A stretch of 64,000 nucleotides of DNA from Petralouisia muris. Lineage in GTDB: Bacteria > Bacillota > Clostridia > Lachnospirales > Lachnospiraceae. The notes beneath the pieces were generated by a model that saw nothing but the letters and a program-made list of their open reading frames with translations, was not told the origin of the DNA and made no database searches. A program made the translations under genes and the position numbers. This document shows, piece by piece, positions 35,378 through 45,017 of the stretch (position 1 is the first letter of the stretch; the number at the start of each line of letters is the position of its first letter). The DNA is taken from assembly GCF_004793545.1 (NCBI RefSeq), contig NZ_SRYA01000021.1:1-64000 (forward strand). Direction: 5' to 3'.

Positions 35378-38110
35378 ATGAATTATGGAAAAAAAGGCGT
35401 ATCGCGAAAGGAAAAGCAGCTTACTTCTACCGCCTCGCTGGTACGCAGGAAATTTTCAGTTATTTTCTTTAAAACACTGCTGGTTTTCTTTCTGGCGGCC
35501 ATCGTTATCGGCGGCTGCGCAGGAATCGGCGTATTCAAGGGCGTTATTGATTCCGCCCCGGATATTTCCGATATCGATCCCACCCCTACCGGCTACTTGT
35601 CCGTAGTGCTGGACAACCAGGGGAATCAGACTGCTAAGCTGGTGGCTTCCGGCTCCAACCGTGTTTATGTGACGCTGGATGAAATTCCCGAGGATCTTCA
35701 GCATGCCTTTGTAGCCATTGAAGATGAACGGTTCTATGAGCACAACGGCATTGATATCAAGGGAATTATCCGGGCAGGCTTTACCGGCATCGCCAATGGC
35801 TTTCATTTCAGCCAGGGTGCCAGCACCATCACCCAGCAGCTTTTGAAAAACAACGTATTCGAAGGCTGGACCAACCAATCCGGCATTGAGAAGGTAAAGC
35901 GGAAAATCCAGGAACAATACCTGGCCATAGAGCTGAGCAAGGTGAAATCCAAAGATTGGATTCTGGAGAATTACCTGAATACCATCAACCTGGGACAGAA
36001 CACGCTGGGGGTACAATCCGCTTCCCGCCGTTATTTCGGCAAAGACGTCTCAGAGCTGACTCTTTCGGAAGGGGCAGTAATTGCCGGAATTACCAAGAAT
36101 CCTTCTGCTTATAATCCAGTCAGCCATCCAGAGGAAAATAACAAACGGCGGAAGCTGGTTCTGAAAAATATGAAGGACCAGAACTACATTTCTGAGAAAG
36201 AATACAATGAAGCCCTAAAGGATGACGTTTATTCCCGCATTCAGCAGGTCAACATTGAATACGGCACCGACAATCCCAATTCTTATTTTGTAGACGCATT
36301 AATTGATCAGGTGGCCCGAGATCTGGTGGAGAAAAAGGGATATACCGATACCCAGGCTTACAAAGCGCTCTACAACAGCGGTCTTACCATCGAATCCACC
36401 CAGGATATGGGAATCCAGCAGATTTGCGACGAAGAAGTCAATAACCAGGAAAATTATTCCACGGCTCCTCAGTATTCTTTTTCTTACCGCCTGACGGTGG
36501 AGGACAAAGACGGTTCCATAAAAAATTACAGTGACCAGACCATGATCTCCTATTACAGCGCTTCCTCTGCAGACTATTCTCTGAACTTTTCCAGCCGGGA
36601 GGAGGCGCAGGCGGCCATTGACGCTTACAAAGCGGCAATTATGGAACCGGGAGATACCATTGTGGAAGGCGGAGAATCTGTGGTATTTACCCTGCAGCCC
36701 CAGGCGGCGGTTACCATAATGGATCAATATACCGGCGATGTTAAGGCCATTGTGGGAGGAAGAGGCGACAAAAGCGGAAGCCGTACCCTGAACCGGGCCA
36801 CAGACACCACCAGGCAGCCTGGCTCCACCTTCAAGGTTCTGGCCGCCTATGCTCCGGCTCTGGATACCGCCGGGATGACGTTGGCTACTGTCCAGGACGA
36901 TGCGCCCTTTTCTTACGCCAACGGAACCTCACTGCGCAACTATGACAACAGCTACCGGGGATTTACCACCATCCGCTATGCCATAACCAAATCCATCAAC
37001 GTGGTAACCGTCAAAACCCTGACAGACATTTCTCCTCAGACCGGCTATGATTATCTGACCAATTTTGGATTTACCACCCTGACGGAAGACGATATTGTCC
37101 AGTCCTTAGCTCTGGGCGGCATTACCCAGGGCGTCACCAATCTGGAACTGACTGCCGCCTATGCCACCATTGCCGATGGGGGAACCTACACAAAGCCCAG
37201 ATTTTATACCCGAATTCTGGATCACAACGGCAATGTGCTGATTGACAATAACCAGGAAACCCATACCGTACTGAAAGAAAGCACCGCCTTTCTTTTAACT
37301 TCCGCCATGCAGGATGTTATCACAGTTGGAACCGGCGGAGCTGTTAATTTTGGAACTATGCCCATTGCGGGAAAAACCGGAACCACCACCAAGAACAGAG
37401 ACGCGCTATTTGCCGGTTTCACCCCTTATTACACCTGCTCTGTCTGGTGCGGATACGACGACAACTCCCCCCAGGACAGTGCGCTGACTGCCAATCCCAA
37501 AACTCTCTGGCGCAATATTATGGGAAGAATTCATGAAAACCTGGAATACAAAGATTTTACCCAGCCGGAGGGCATTACCACTGCCGCCGTCTGCAAAAAA
37601 TCCGGAAAATTAGCAGTCGAAGGGCTGTGTGATGCAGATCCCAGAGGAAGCATGGTGGAAACGGAATTTTTCGCTGCCGGAACTGTCCCCACCGAATACT
37701 GCGACCATCATGTCAGCGCAACCGTCTGTACTGCTTCCGGCATGCTGGCCAACGAATTCTGCCCGCAGGAAAACCGTCAGGGCGGCATCTATATTGTTGG
37801 AGGCTCTCCGGATACGGAAGACGGACCTTTCCTGTTGTCGGATTCTCTGTCACAGGAAAACTACTGTACCGTCCACACCGCTGCTTCTGTGATTCCGGAA
37901 ATTCCGGAAATCCAAATCCCAGACGACGATACCCAGGGAGGCGGAAAGAAACCCAATAAAGATGATAAGGAGCATACCAATGATAAGAAAGATGAGGAGG
38001 AACCTCCAGAAGATGAGCTGCCAGGAGAAGATGACGTGAGCGTGCCTCCCGAGGACACTTCTCCAGAAGGAAACGGCCCAGATGCTGTTCCGCCAGGAGA
38101 AGAACCCTGA
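35378..38110 (+). CDS. class A penicillin-binding protein (PBP1A-type)
   Basis: Bifunctional peptidoglycan synthase of 910 aa. One TM segment (residues about 30-52) precedes a GT51 glycosyltransferase domain with EDERFYEHNG and QGASTITQQLLKN. The transpeptidase has SxxK in RQPGSTFKVL, SxN in TKSINVVTV and KTG in AGKTGTTTKNRD. The C-terminal region carries several cysteines (CKKSGKLAVEGLC, YCDHH, VCTASG, FCPQE), then a disordered Asp/Glu/Pro-rich tail of about 70 residues. AAAGGAGG precedes ATG 35378. It sits alone behind a structured leader and is followed by an inverted repeat at 38136. Confidence 0.96.
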   Translation: MNYGKKGVSRKEKQLTSTASLVRRKFSVIFFKTLLVFFLAAIVIGGCAGIGVFKGVIDSAPDISDIDPTPTGYLSVVLDNQGNQTAKLVASGSNRVYVTLDEIPEDLQHAFVAIEDERFYEHNGIDIKGIIRAGFTGIANGFHFSQGASTITQQLLKNNVFEGWTNQSGIEKVKRKIQEQYLAIELSKVKSKDWILENYLNTINLGQNTLGVQSASRRYFGKDVSELTLSEGAVIAGITKNPSAYNPVSHPEENNKRRKLVLKNMKDQNYISEKEYNEALKDDVYSRIQQVNIEYGTDNPNSYFVDALIDQVARDLVEKKGYTDTQAYKALYNSGLTIESTQDMGIQQICDEEVNNQENYSTAPQYSFSYRLTVEDKDGSIKNYSDQTMISYYSASSADYSLNFSSREEAQAAIDAYKAAIMEPGDTIVEGGESVVFTLQPQAAVTIMDQYTGDVKAIVGGRGDKSGSRTLNRATDTTRQPGSTFKVLAAYAPALDTAGMTLATVQDDAPFSYANGTSLRNYDNSYRGFTTIRYAITKSINVVTVKTLTDISPQTGYDYLTNFGFTTLTEDDIVQSLALGGITQGVTNLELTAAYATIADGGTYTKPRFYTRILDHNGNVLIDNNQETHTVLKESTAFLLTSAMQDVITVGTGGAVNFGTMPIAGKTGTTTKNRDALFAGFTPYYTCSVWCGYDDNSPQDSALTANPKTLWRNIMGRIHENLEYKDFTQPEGITTAAVCKKSGKLAVEGLCDADPRGSMVETEFFAAGTVPTEYCDHHVSATVCTASGMLANEFCPQENRQGGIYIVGGSPDTEDGPFLLSDSLSQENYCTVHTAASVIPEIPEIQIPDDDTQGGGKKPNKDDKEHTNDKKDEEEPPEDELPGEDDVSVPPEDTSPEGNGPDAVPPGEEP

Positions 38111-38135
38111 GAAACGCCTTATAGGAAGTGAAAAT

Positions 38136-38232
38136 GGGGCTGTCGGAAAATGAAATTATAACACAACCTACCGTGTGACGCCGAAAGAATCACATGATCC
38201 ATTGTGCTAACCACTCATTTCCCGACAGCCCC
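38136..38232 (+). repeat. long inverted repeat ending the PBP transcript
   Basis: Outer arms 38136-38153 and 38215-38232 pair at 17 of 18 positions (GGGGCTGTCGG core). The interior holds two small hairpins (ACAC/GTGT and CACA/TGTG). A short T stretch follows on the plus strand. The arm sequence recurs at 57613-57703. Confidence 0.75.
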
Positions 38233-38329
38233 TTTATACTTAAGCGCATACTGATGAACCAACTAAATTCCTGACCTGACCTGCAGGCGCTGCCAGAGCG
38301 TGCTTGAAAAATCCTCTAGTGCAATTTCT

Positions 38330-39352
38330 CTATAATTCCATATAATAAATAACTTTTTCATCGCTGATGCTCTGGGTAAACCTAGCTGCAAAACATTCTA
38401 AAACCGTCTGTGTAACGCTTGTCAGAGTCTGTGCCGTCATATCCTCATGGGCTGCACTCCAGACGCCTTCCGGAAATATTCCTTCTACCCGTACACGAAA
38501 CCGCTCCTGACCCATGGGAATGAGAATTATCCGCACGTCATAAACGGAAGAAATCATCACAAACCTCGTAAGAAGCAGCCAGATAATAAAATGCAGGCTG
38601 CTGCAAAAATCCTGGGAGGGCATTCCCACTCCCTCGTCTAAGCGGATTTCCACCTTCTGTTTGTGTTCCGGATGCAGAAATCTGCCGTAAATATCTTTTT
38701 TCACATCTTCCAAGTCTTTTTTCAAAGACTGCTGATGCTCTAACAGCCAGAAAACCAACTTCTTCTCATAACGGACAAGCTGCCACTTTCCCTTTCCCTC
38801 CAAATCTGATTCGGTATTATGAAGAAATACATTCATCAGGGCAGACAGAAACTTTATCAGTCCCTCTCTCTCCCAGCCTCTCTCTTCTGTCACCCGTCTC
38901 AATTCCGCCACCTGCAAGGATTTCTTCCGCAATTCCTGTTCCAGCTCCTGCCTGTTCAGCTGGTCAATCTCCCGTCTGTCATACTTTACCATACCATCCA
39001 TTACGGCATCGTAGATCTTATGATACTTTACGGGCCTCTGAAAAATCCGGAACACCTTCCGTTCATTGATCAGCAGCCTCAGATGCGCCAGCTCCAGCCT
39101 CCAGGTGTATACAATGCACACTGTTTCCGGATAATTCCGATTCAGATATTCGATGATTTTGGAGCCGTCAAACGTAGGAAGATCCAATCCTGTGACTACC
39201 ACCTTATATTTCTTTTTCTTCAGCAGATAAGCAGCCTCCAGTCCGCTGTCTGCCGTATCGATCACGAGATTTCCCTTTCTCCCCTCCATAGCCGTCAGAA
39301 ATTCCTGAATAATTTCTTGATTCTGATTGACAAACAACAGATTATTTTCCAT
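38330..39352 (-). CDS. pseudo-receiver domain protein
   Basis: Protein of 340 aa. Residues 1-~125 have the shape of a response regulator receiver domain, but the phosphorylation residues are replaced. The acidic pair after strand 1 reads N-Q (LLFVNQNQ), the phospho-Asp column reads Gly (VVVTGLDLPTFDG) and the strand 5 Lys is Arg (FQRP). A coiled coil at about 130-165 leads to a C-terminal half I do not recognise; it has no ANTAR or winged-helix motif. ATG 39352 has GGGAGG upstream. It lies 145 bases after the Amt-PII gene with a terminator between, so it may have its own promoter. Confidence 0.78.
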   Translation of the reverse strand: MENNLLFVNQNQEIIQEFLTAMEGRKGNLVIDTADSGLEAAYLLKKKKYKVVVTGLDLPTFDGSKIIEYLNRNYPETVCIVYTWRLELAHLRLLINERKVFRIFQRPVKYHKIYDAVMDGMVKYDRREIDQLNRQELEQELRKKSLQVAELRRVTEERGWEREGLIKFLSALMNVFLHNTESDLEGKGKWQLVRYEKKLVFWLLEHQQSLKKDLEDVKKDIYGRFLHPEHKQKVEIRLDEGVGMPSQDFCSSLHFIIWLLLTRFVMISSVYDVRIILIPMGQERFRVRVEGIFPEGVWSAAHEDMTAQTLTSVTQTVLECFAARFTQSISDEKVIYYMEL

Positions 39353-39444
39353 TTCCCATCCTCCCGTTGCATTCGTCTTTTGTCCATTATAATCCCTCTG
39401 TGCGGAAAAATCCAGACATTTTCATCCTTTCCTTTCCAAAACCG

Positions 39445-39476
39445 GAAAAAGAATCCCCCGAAGGAGACTCTTTTTC
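39445..39476 (-). terminator. terminator of the amt-PII gene
   Basis: 14-bp stem with two G-T pairs closed by a TTCG tetraloop, with T-rich 3' arm on the minus strand and A-rich 5' arm, so it can also work on the plus strand. It begins 22 bases after the stop at 39498. Confidence 0.85.
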
Positions 39477-39497
39477 TGATACACATGAATCATTTCT

Positions 39498-41243
39498 TTA
39501 TTCTACATCCAGCAAAGCGTCCAGATCTTCCTCACCGGTACGGATTTTCACAACCTTTGCCACCTCGTAAACAAAAATCTTGCCGTCGCCGATATGTCCT
39601 GTATACAATGTTCGCTTTGCCGCTTCAATCACTTTTTCCACCGGAATATTTCCCACAATAATTTCCAGTTTTACCTTGGGCAGCAAGGTAGCGTCCATTT
39701 CCACGCCTCTGTATTTCTCCCCGGCGCCCCTCTGAATTCCGCATCCCATTACCTGTGTAACGGTCATTCCTGTAACGCCCAGTTCATTCATGGCCTTTCT
39801 CAGCTTGTCATACCTAGACAGCTTTGCCACAATTGTCACCTTATACATGCCGCTGCCGGTGCCGACTGCAGTAACCACTGGAACTGCTGCATCCCTGACT
39901 GCCTGAGAAGCATTTTCGTACTCCGCAGTGCCAAGATTGGTATTCTCATTGATGTCCATAGTCATGGTGTTGGACACATCCATAATGCTGAATCCCGAAT
40001 ATGCAGAAGCAATTCCATGTTCTGTGGAATCCAGACCCACAATTTCCTCCTCTTCGCTCACCCGAAGCCCCAGAGTTGCCTTTATCAGCAGAAATGCAAT
40101 GGTAATCGTTACTGCGGTCCATAGGCCCACCGCTGCAATTCCCAGAATCTGCAGGCCCAGCTGGTGGAATCCGCCGCCGTAGAATAAACCGTCAATCTCA
40201 TTTCCAGGGGCAGAGGAAGTAGCAAACAGCCCCACTGCCAAAGTTCCCCAGACGCCATTCAGGCAATGAACCGCAACCGCGCCTACCGGATCATCCACAT
40301 GAAGCTTATCATCCAGCAGCCATACGCCAAATACCACTAACACTCCTGATACAATTCCAACTGCCAGCGCGCCGAAGGCATCCGTCACATCACAAGGGGC
40401 AGTAATTCCTACCAGGCCAGCAAGTGATGCATTCAGGCACATAGACACATCCGGTTTTCCGAATTTCACCCAGGTAAATACCATGCAAGCTACTGTAGCA
40501 ACTGCCGGCGCAATGGTTGTGGTTAAAAAGATGGAGCCAAGCTGGGGAATGCTTGTGGCAGCCGCACCGTTAAATCCATACCAGCCAAACCAAAGGATAA
40601 AGCACCCCAGACACCCCAAAGGAAGATTATGCCCTGGAAATGCGTTGACTTTCGTAACCTTTCCATTTTTGTCCGTTGTAAATTTCCCAATGCGGGGACC
40701 GATGATTTTCGCGCCAATCAGCGCTGACATGCCCCCTACCATATGGATGGCGCAGGAACCTGCAAAATCATGGAATCCCAGCTGTGCCAGCCATCCTCCT
40801 CCCCAGATCCAATGGGCCTCAATGGGGTAAATCAATGCAGAAATCACGCCAGAGTAAATACAATAAGATATAAATTTTGTCCGCTCTGCCATGGCGCCGG
40901 ATACAATAGTGGCCGTAGTTGCACAGAATACCAGGTTAAATACAAAATTTGAAAAATCAAATTCCTGATAAGCAGTAAAAATATCAAATCCCGGCTTCCC
41001 GATAAAGCCCATCAAATCTTCTCCCAGCAAAAGGGAAAATCCAATCAAAATGAACATTACTGTTCCAATACAGAAATCCATAAGATTTTTCATTAGAATA
41101 TTGCCGCTGTTTTTTGCCCTGGTAAAGCCTGCCTCCACCATAGCAAAGCCCGCCTGCATCCAAAACACCAGTGCAGCGCCAATCAAAAACCAGACGCCAA
41201 AGGTATGTTCGCTTACCAGGCTTACAATTGTTTCTTCCGTCAT
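39498..41243 (-). CDS. amt: ammonium transporter fused to a PII regulatory domain
   Basis: Protein of 581 aa. Residues 1-~405 form an Amt/Mep ammonium channel of eleven TM segments (FWMQAGFAMVEAGFTRAKN, SCAIHMVGGMSALIGA, WFGWYGFNGAAA, AVHCLNGVWGTLAVGL). After a linker, residues ~465-575 form a PII (GlnB/GlnK) domain: MYKVTIVAKLSRYDKLRKAM, QRGAGEKYRGVEMDATLLPK T-loop, the B-loop TGHIGDGKIF and the C-loop RTGEED. ATP-binding loops are kept, but the Tyr of the T-loop that is modified in enteric PII is Met here. The tethered PII would gate the channel in response to ATP/ADP and 2-oxoglutarate. AGGGAGG precedes ATG 41243. Confidence 0.93.
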   Translation of the reverse strand: MTEETIVSLVSEHTFGVWFLIGAALVFWMQAGFAMVEAGFTRAKNSGNILMKNLMDFCIGTVMFILIGFSLLLGEDLMGFIGKPGFDIFTAYQEFDFSNFVFNLVFCATTATIVSGAMAERTKFISYCIYSGVISALIYPIEAHWIWGGGWLAQLGFHDFAGSCAIHMVGGMSALIGAKIIGPRIGKFTTDKNGKVTKVNAFPGHNLPLGCLGCFILWFGWYGFNGAAATSIPQLGSIFLTTTIAPAVATVACMVFTWVKFGKPDVSMCLNASLAGLVGITAPCDVTDAFGALAVGIVSGVLVVFGVWLLDDKLHVDDPVGAVAVHCLNGVWGTLAVGLFATSSAPGNEIDGLFYGGGFHQLGLQILGIAAVGLWTAVTITIAFLLIKATLGLRVSEEEEIVGLDSTEHGIASAYSGFSIMDVSNTMTMDINENTNLGTAEYENASQAVRDAAVPVVTAVGTGSGMYKVTIVAKLSRYDKLRKAMNELGVTGMTVTQVMGCGIQRGAGEKYRGVEMDATLLPKVKLEIIVGNIPVEKVIEAAKRTLYTGHIGDGKIFVYEVAKVVKIRTGEEDLDALLDVE

Positions 41244-41280
41244 AATAATTCCTCCCTGAAATCAAATTTTCATGTATATA

Positions 41281-41334
41281 AAAAACGGTACTTTTCCCGT
41301 TTTCCACAGCGTTGTGGTCCGACAAAAATACCGT
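41281..41334 (-). promoter_or_regulatory. attenuator-like leader of amt
   Basis: On the minus strand AAAACGG and CCGTTTT form a compact terminator (41281-41302) with a T6 run. The arm TACCGTT can instead pair with AACGGTA at 41328-41334. Between them CCAC-AACGCT-GTGG (41303-41316) has a six-base loop with A at position 1 and G at position 4, the loop form bound by ANTAR antiterminators. The rest of the gap 41244-41594 is AT-rich with only the glnN terminator. Confidence 0.5.
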
Positions 41335-41492
41335 TTATTACATTTTACGTTCATAAATTATTCATTTTAGATTCAAAAAAGTTTCATTTCATCAACACGG
41401 AAACTTCATTTCTTCCACATATAATAAAACCATAACAAATGACAAACACAAGTAATTACAAATTACTATTTGAATAAACTTTTTCATAATAA

Positions 41493-41520
41493 ATGCCAGG
41501 TAACGGAGGTTACCTGGCAT
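41493..41520 (-). terminator. terminator of glnN
   Basis: 12-bp perfect stem ATGCCAGGTAAC / GTTACCTGGCAT with a 4-base loop, followed on the minus strand by a T-rich stretch, 74 bases after the glnN stop. Confidence 0.85.
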
Positions 41521-41594
41521 CCTCCCTTTCTGAACTGCAATTTATTTGCTTCTGTATAAATCCAAACGTCAATTCCCGTTATCTGATTTCAAGA

Positions 41595-43709
41595 TTAAAC
41601 CTCAAAAATCAAATCTCCATAAGACGGCATGGGCCACATTTCTTTATCTACAATCATCTCCAGCTTATCCACCGGAGCCCGCAGCGCATCCATGGCAGTT
41701 TTTACATCATCACGGTAGCATACCGCCTGTTCTCTTCCTTCCGGCACTGCATATGCTTTTTCCGCAGCTTCTGTCAATCTGATTAATGCCGCCTTTGTTT
41801 CAGCCAGCAAAGCAGAAACTTCTGTCAGAAGCCCGGTCTGAACGCTTAAATCTGCGTCACACGCCGCCTTTACGGAATTGATGGAATTTGCAAGGGCTGT
41901 AGTATATTTGATTACAGCAGGAATAATCTGTTTGCCTGCCATATCGATCATAGCCCGGGCCTCTATGTTAATGGCTTTTGCATAGTTCTCATAGTGAATC
42001 TCGCTTCTGGATTCCAGCTCGGCCTTGGTAAACACATTGAATCTCTCAAACAGCGCAATTGCCTTCTCTGTGGTAAGAGCCGGAACTGCATCCACCATAT
42101 TGGTGATATTGGGAAGTCCCCGTCGTTCTGCCTCCTCTACCCATTCCGGAGAATAACCGTTTCCATTAAATACAATATCCTGATGCTCGGTAGCCTGCTC
42201 CTTAATTAAATTGTGCACAGCCATTTCAAAATCATTGGATTTCTCCAGCACATCGCAGGCGTCAGAAAAGGCTTCCGCCACAATGGTGTTTAATACAACG
42301 TTGGGCGCTGCAATGGAATCATTGGAACCAACCATACGGAATTCAAATTTATTTCCGGTAAAGGCAAAGGGAGAGGTACGGTTCCGGTCGGTGGCGTCTT
42401 TCATGAAATCCGGCAGAGTCTTTACGCCTGTCTGAAGCACTTCCCCTTTCAGGCTTCTGGTGGCCTCTCCGGTACTGATTAACTGTGTCAGCACATCCTG
42501 AAGCTGCTCTCCCAGGAAAATGGAAATAATTGCGGGAGGCGCCTCATTTGCCCCTAACCTGTGGTCATTTCCTGCATCTGCGGCAGATTCCCGAAGGAGA
42601 TCCGCATGCTTGTGAACCGCTTTCAGAATACAGGTCAGCACCAGAAGGAACTGAATATTGTCATGAGGGGTTTTGCCTGGGTCCAACAAGTTAATGCCAT
42701 CGTCTGTGGTGATGGACCAGTTGTTGTGCTTACCGGAACCATTTACCCCTGCAAAAGGCTTCTCATGAAGGAGACAGGTCATTCCGTGGCGGCCGGCCAC
42801 TTTCTTCAAAGTTTCCATCACAAGCTGATTGTGATCCACTGCAATATTGGCTTCCGCATAAATCGGCGCCAGTTCGTGCTGGGCCGGGGCCACCTCGTTA
42901 TGCTGTGTCTTGGCGCTGACTCCCAGCTTCCACAGTTCTTTATTCACATCTTTCATATATGCTGCAATCCGTTCCCGAATGGCTCCGAAATAGTGATCAT
43001 CCATTTCCTGGCCCTTGGGGGGCATTGCGCCGAACAAGGTACGTCCAGTAAAAATCAAATCTTTCCTCTTTAAATATTTCTGACGGTCAACCAGGAAATA
43101 TTCCTGCTCCGGCCCTACGGAAGGCGTCACTTTCTTGGAAGTCGTATTTCCGAACAGACGCAAAAGCCGGATGGACTGGGTATTGATTGCTTCCATGGAA
43201 CGCAGAAGGGGGGTTTTCTGGTCCAGGGCTTCTCCTGTATAGGAACAGAAGGCAGTGGGAATACAGAGTGTGGCGCCTGCCGCATCCTGCCTTACAAACG
43301 CCGGAGAAGTGCAGTCCCAGGCTGTATAGCCCCTTGCCTCAAAGGTTGCCCGAAGTCCTCCGGATGGAAAAGATGAGGCGTCCGGCTCACCCTTGATCAA
43401 TTCTTTTCCAGAAAAGCTCATCAATACTTTTCCATTGGGCATCGGCGCTGTAATAAAAGAATCATGCTTCTCCGCCGTTACGCCGGTTAAGGGCTGAAAC
43501 CAGTGGGTATAGTGGGTAGCTCCTTTTTCAATGGCCCACTCCTTCATCTCATGGGCAACTACGTCTGCTGTTTCCAGATCCAGCTCCCTGCCTTCGCTGA
43601 TGACGTCTTTCAACCTTTTGTAAACCTTCTTGGGCAGACGCTCCTGCATCACTGCATCATTGAATACGTTTTCTCCGAAGATTTCCGCTACGTTGTAGTA
43701 TTCACTCAT
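41595..43709 (-). CDS. glnN: glutamine synthetase type III
   Basis: GSIII, 704 aa, makes glutamine from glutamate, ammonia and ATP; it forms a dodecamer unlike GSI in sequence. Recognisable blocks are [61 protein letters not shown] and [22 protein letters not shown] 43709 is chosen because AAAGGATG lies upstream; the longer frame runs back into the leader terminator. It lies upstream of amt on the same strand, with a strong terminator just before its ribosome site. Confidence 0.96.
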   Translation of the reverse strand: MSEYYNVAEIFGENVFNDAVMQERLPKKVYKRLKDVISEGRELDLETADVVAHEMKEWAIEKGATHYTHWFQPLTGVTAEKHDSFITAPMPNGKVLMSFSGKELIKGEPDASSFPSGGLRATFEARGYTAWDCTSPAFVRQDAAGATLCIPTAFCSYTGEALDQKTPLLRSMEAINTQSIRLLRLFGNTTSKKVTPSVGPEQEYFLVDRQKYLKRKDLIFTGRTLFGAMPPKGQEMDDHYFGAIRERIAAYMKDVNKELWKLGVSAKTQHNEVAPAQHELAPIYAEANIAVDHNQLVMETLKKVAGRHGMTCLLHEKPFAGVNGSGKHNNWSITTDDGINLLDPGKTPHDNIQFLLVLTCILKAVHKHADLLRESAADAGNDHRLGANEAPPAIISIFLGEQLQDVLTQLISTGEATRSLKGEVLQTGVKTLPDFMKDATDRNRTSPFAFTGNKFEFRMVGSNDSIAAPNVVLNTIVAEAFSDACDVLEKSNDFEMAVHNLIKEQATEHQDIVFNGNGYSPEWVEEAERRGLPNITNMVDAVPALTTEKAIALFERFNVFTKAELESRSEIHYENYAKAINIEARAMIDMAGKQIIPAVIKYTTALANSINSVKAACDADLSVQTGLLTEVSALLAETKAALIRLTEAAEKAYAVPEGREQAVCYRDDVKTAMDALRAPVDKLEMIVDKEMWPMPSYGDLIFEV

Positions 43710-43723
43710 ATTCTCATCCTTTC

Positions 43724-43760
43724 CAAAAAAAGGGCATTCCAAGCCTCTTGGAACACCCTT
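43724..43760 (-). terminator. leader terminator (attenuator) of glnN
   Basis: 14-bp stem with two G-T pairs and a 3-base loop (43730-43760), followed on the minus strand by T7 ending about 15 bases before the glnN ATG. It sits in the 5' leader, not after a gene: fba ends 212 bases upstream. Readthrough must therefore be regulated for glnN to be made. Confidence 0.8.
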
Positions 43761-43972
43761 GTTCTATCGTTTATTTTCTGTCTGGTAATAAGATACTCCA
43801 CTTTTTAGAAAAAAGCAATAGAAATTTTAGAAATATTTTATTTTTTGCTATTTCGGATAAATTTATTCAATTTCCGTTCCATTTTTATTAAAAATTACCA
43901 ATGGGCAATCTTTTCTATATAATATAATAAAATGAAACATATCCAAAACTCTCTGAGGAAAGAGCTTTAAAA

Positions 43973-44839
43973 TTATTCTGCTTTGCCTACAGATCCGAAT
44001 AATTCCATCTTCTCTTTTACGGTTGCTTTGATTGCTTCTGCACCGGGAGCCAGTAATTTTCTCGGGTCAAATCCTTTGCCCTGCTGATCCTTGCCTGCCT
44101 CGATGTACTCTCTGGTAGCTGCTGCAAAGGAAAGCTGGCACTCTGTATTTACATTAATCTTAGCAACTCCCAAAGAGATTGCTTTCTTAATCATGTCCTC
44201 CGGAATACCGGTACCGCCGTGAAGCACTAACGGCATATCTCCAGTTTTCTGCTGAACTGCATCCAATGTCTCAAAGCTTAAACCTGCCCAGTTGTCCGGA
44301 TATTTGCCGTGAATGTTGCCAATGCCTGCTGCCAGCATATCAACGCCCAGATCTGCAATTGCCTTGCATTCGTTAGGATCTGCACATTCTCCTGCACCAA
44401 TAACTCCATCTTCTTCTCCGCCGATAGAGCCTACTTCTGCTTCAATAGACATTCCCTTGTCATGAGCAATTTTCACCAGCTCTTTTGTCTTTTCTACATT
44501 CTCATCAATGGGATAATGGGAACCGTCAAACATGATAGAAGAAAATCCTGCCTCTACGCATTTCAGGCATCCTTCATAGCTGCCGTGATCCAGATGGATT
44601 GCAACGGGAACCGTGATATTCAGCTCTTCCAACATACCATTTACCATTCCTACAACGGTCTTATATCCGGCCATATATTTGCCGGCGCCTTCAGATACGC
44701 CCAGGATAACCGGTGATTTCAATTCCTGTGCCGTAAGTAAGATAGATTTGGTCCACTCCAGGTTGTTGATGTTGAACTGGCCCACAGCATAGTGTCCTGC
44801 TTTTGCTTTCTGTAACATTTCTTTTGCAGATACTAACAT
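43973..44839 (-). CDS. fba: class II fructose-bisphosphate aldolase
   Basis: Zinc-dependent aldolase of 288 aa in glycolysis, splitting fructose 1,6-bisphosphate. Metal and substrate motifs are visible: VPVAIHLDHGSYEGCLKCVE, SSIMFDGSHYP, SIEAEVGSIGGEEDG, LVLHGGTGIPEDMI and KINVNTE. ATG 44839 follows GGAGGAAG; the frame upstream is open but has no site. The leader contains a GTTCCC/GGGAAC hairpin a few bases before the ribosome site. Confidence 0.95.
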   Translation of the reverse strand: MLVSAKEMLQKAKAGHYAVGQFNINNLEWTKSILLTAQELKSPVILGVSEGAGKYMAGYKTVVGMVNGMLEELNITVPVAIHLDHGSYEGCLKCVEAGFSSIMFDGSHYPIDENVEKTKELVKIAHDKGMSIEAEVGSIGGEEDGVIGAGECADPNECKAIADLGVDMLAAGIGNIHGKYPDNWAGLSFETLDAVQQKTGDMPLVLHGGTGIPEDMIKKAISLGVAKINVNTECQLSFAAATREYIEAGKDQQGKGFDPRKLLAPGAEAIKATVKEKMELFGSVGKAE

Positions 44840-45017
44840 TTCTCTTCCTCCATTTCTGTTCCCCGCACAGGGAACGCTCCTAAATTTCATATGATTTGCC
44901 CGGGGCCTGTTGAAAGGCTGCCTTGCGGCAAGATGATGGCGGGAATATATTTCAAAACATGGCCCGCGGACAAATACCATTTACATTTTACCCCATTTTT
45001 CCCAAAAAGAAAAGGTC

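Noticed and set aside
38330-39352. ANTAR antiterminator for the amt and glnN leaders
   Set aside because: The C-terminal half shows none of the ANTAR helical signature, so it cannot be offered as the missing regulator.
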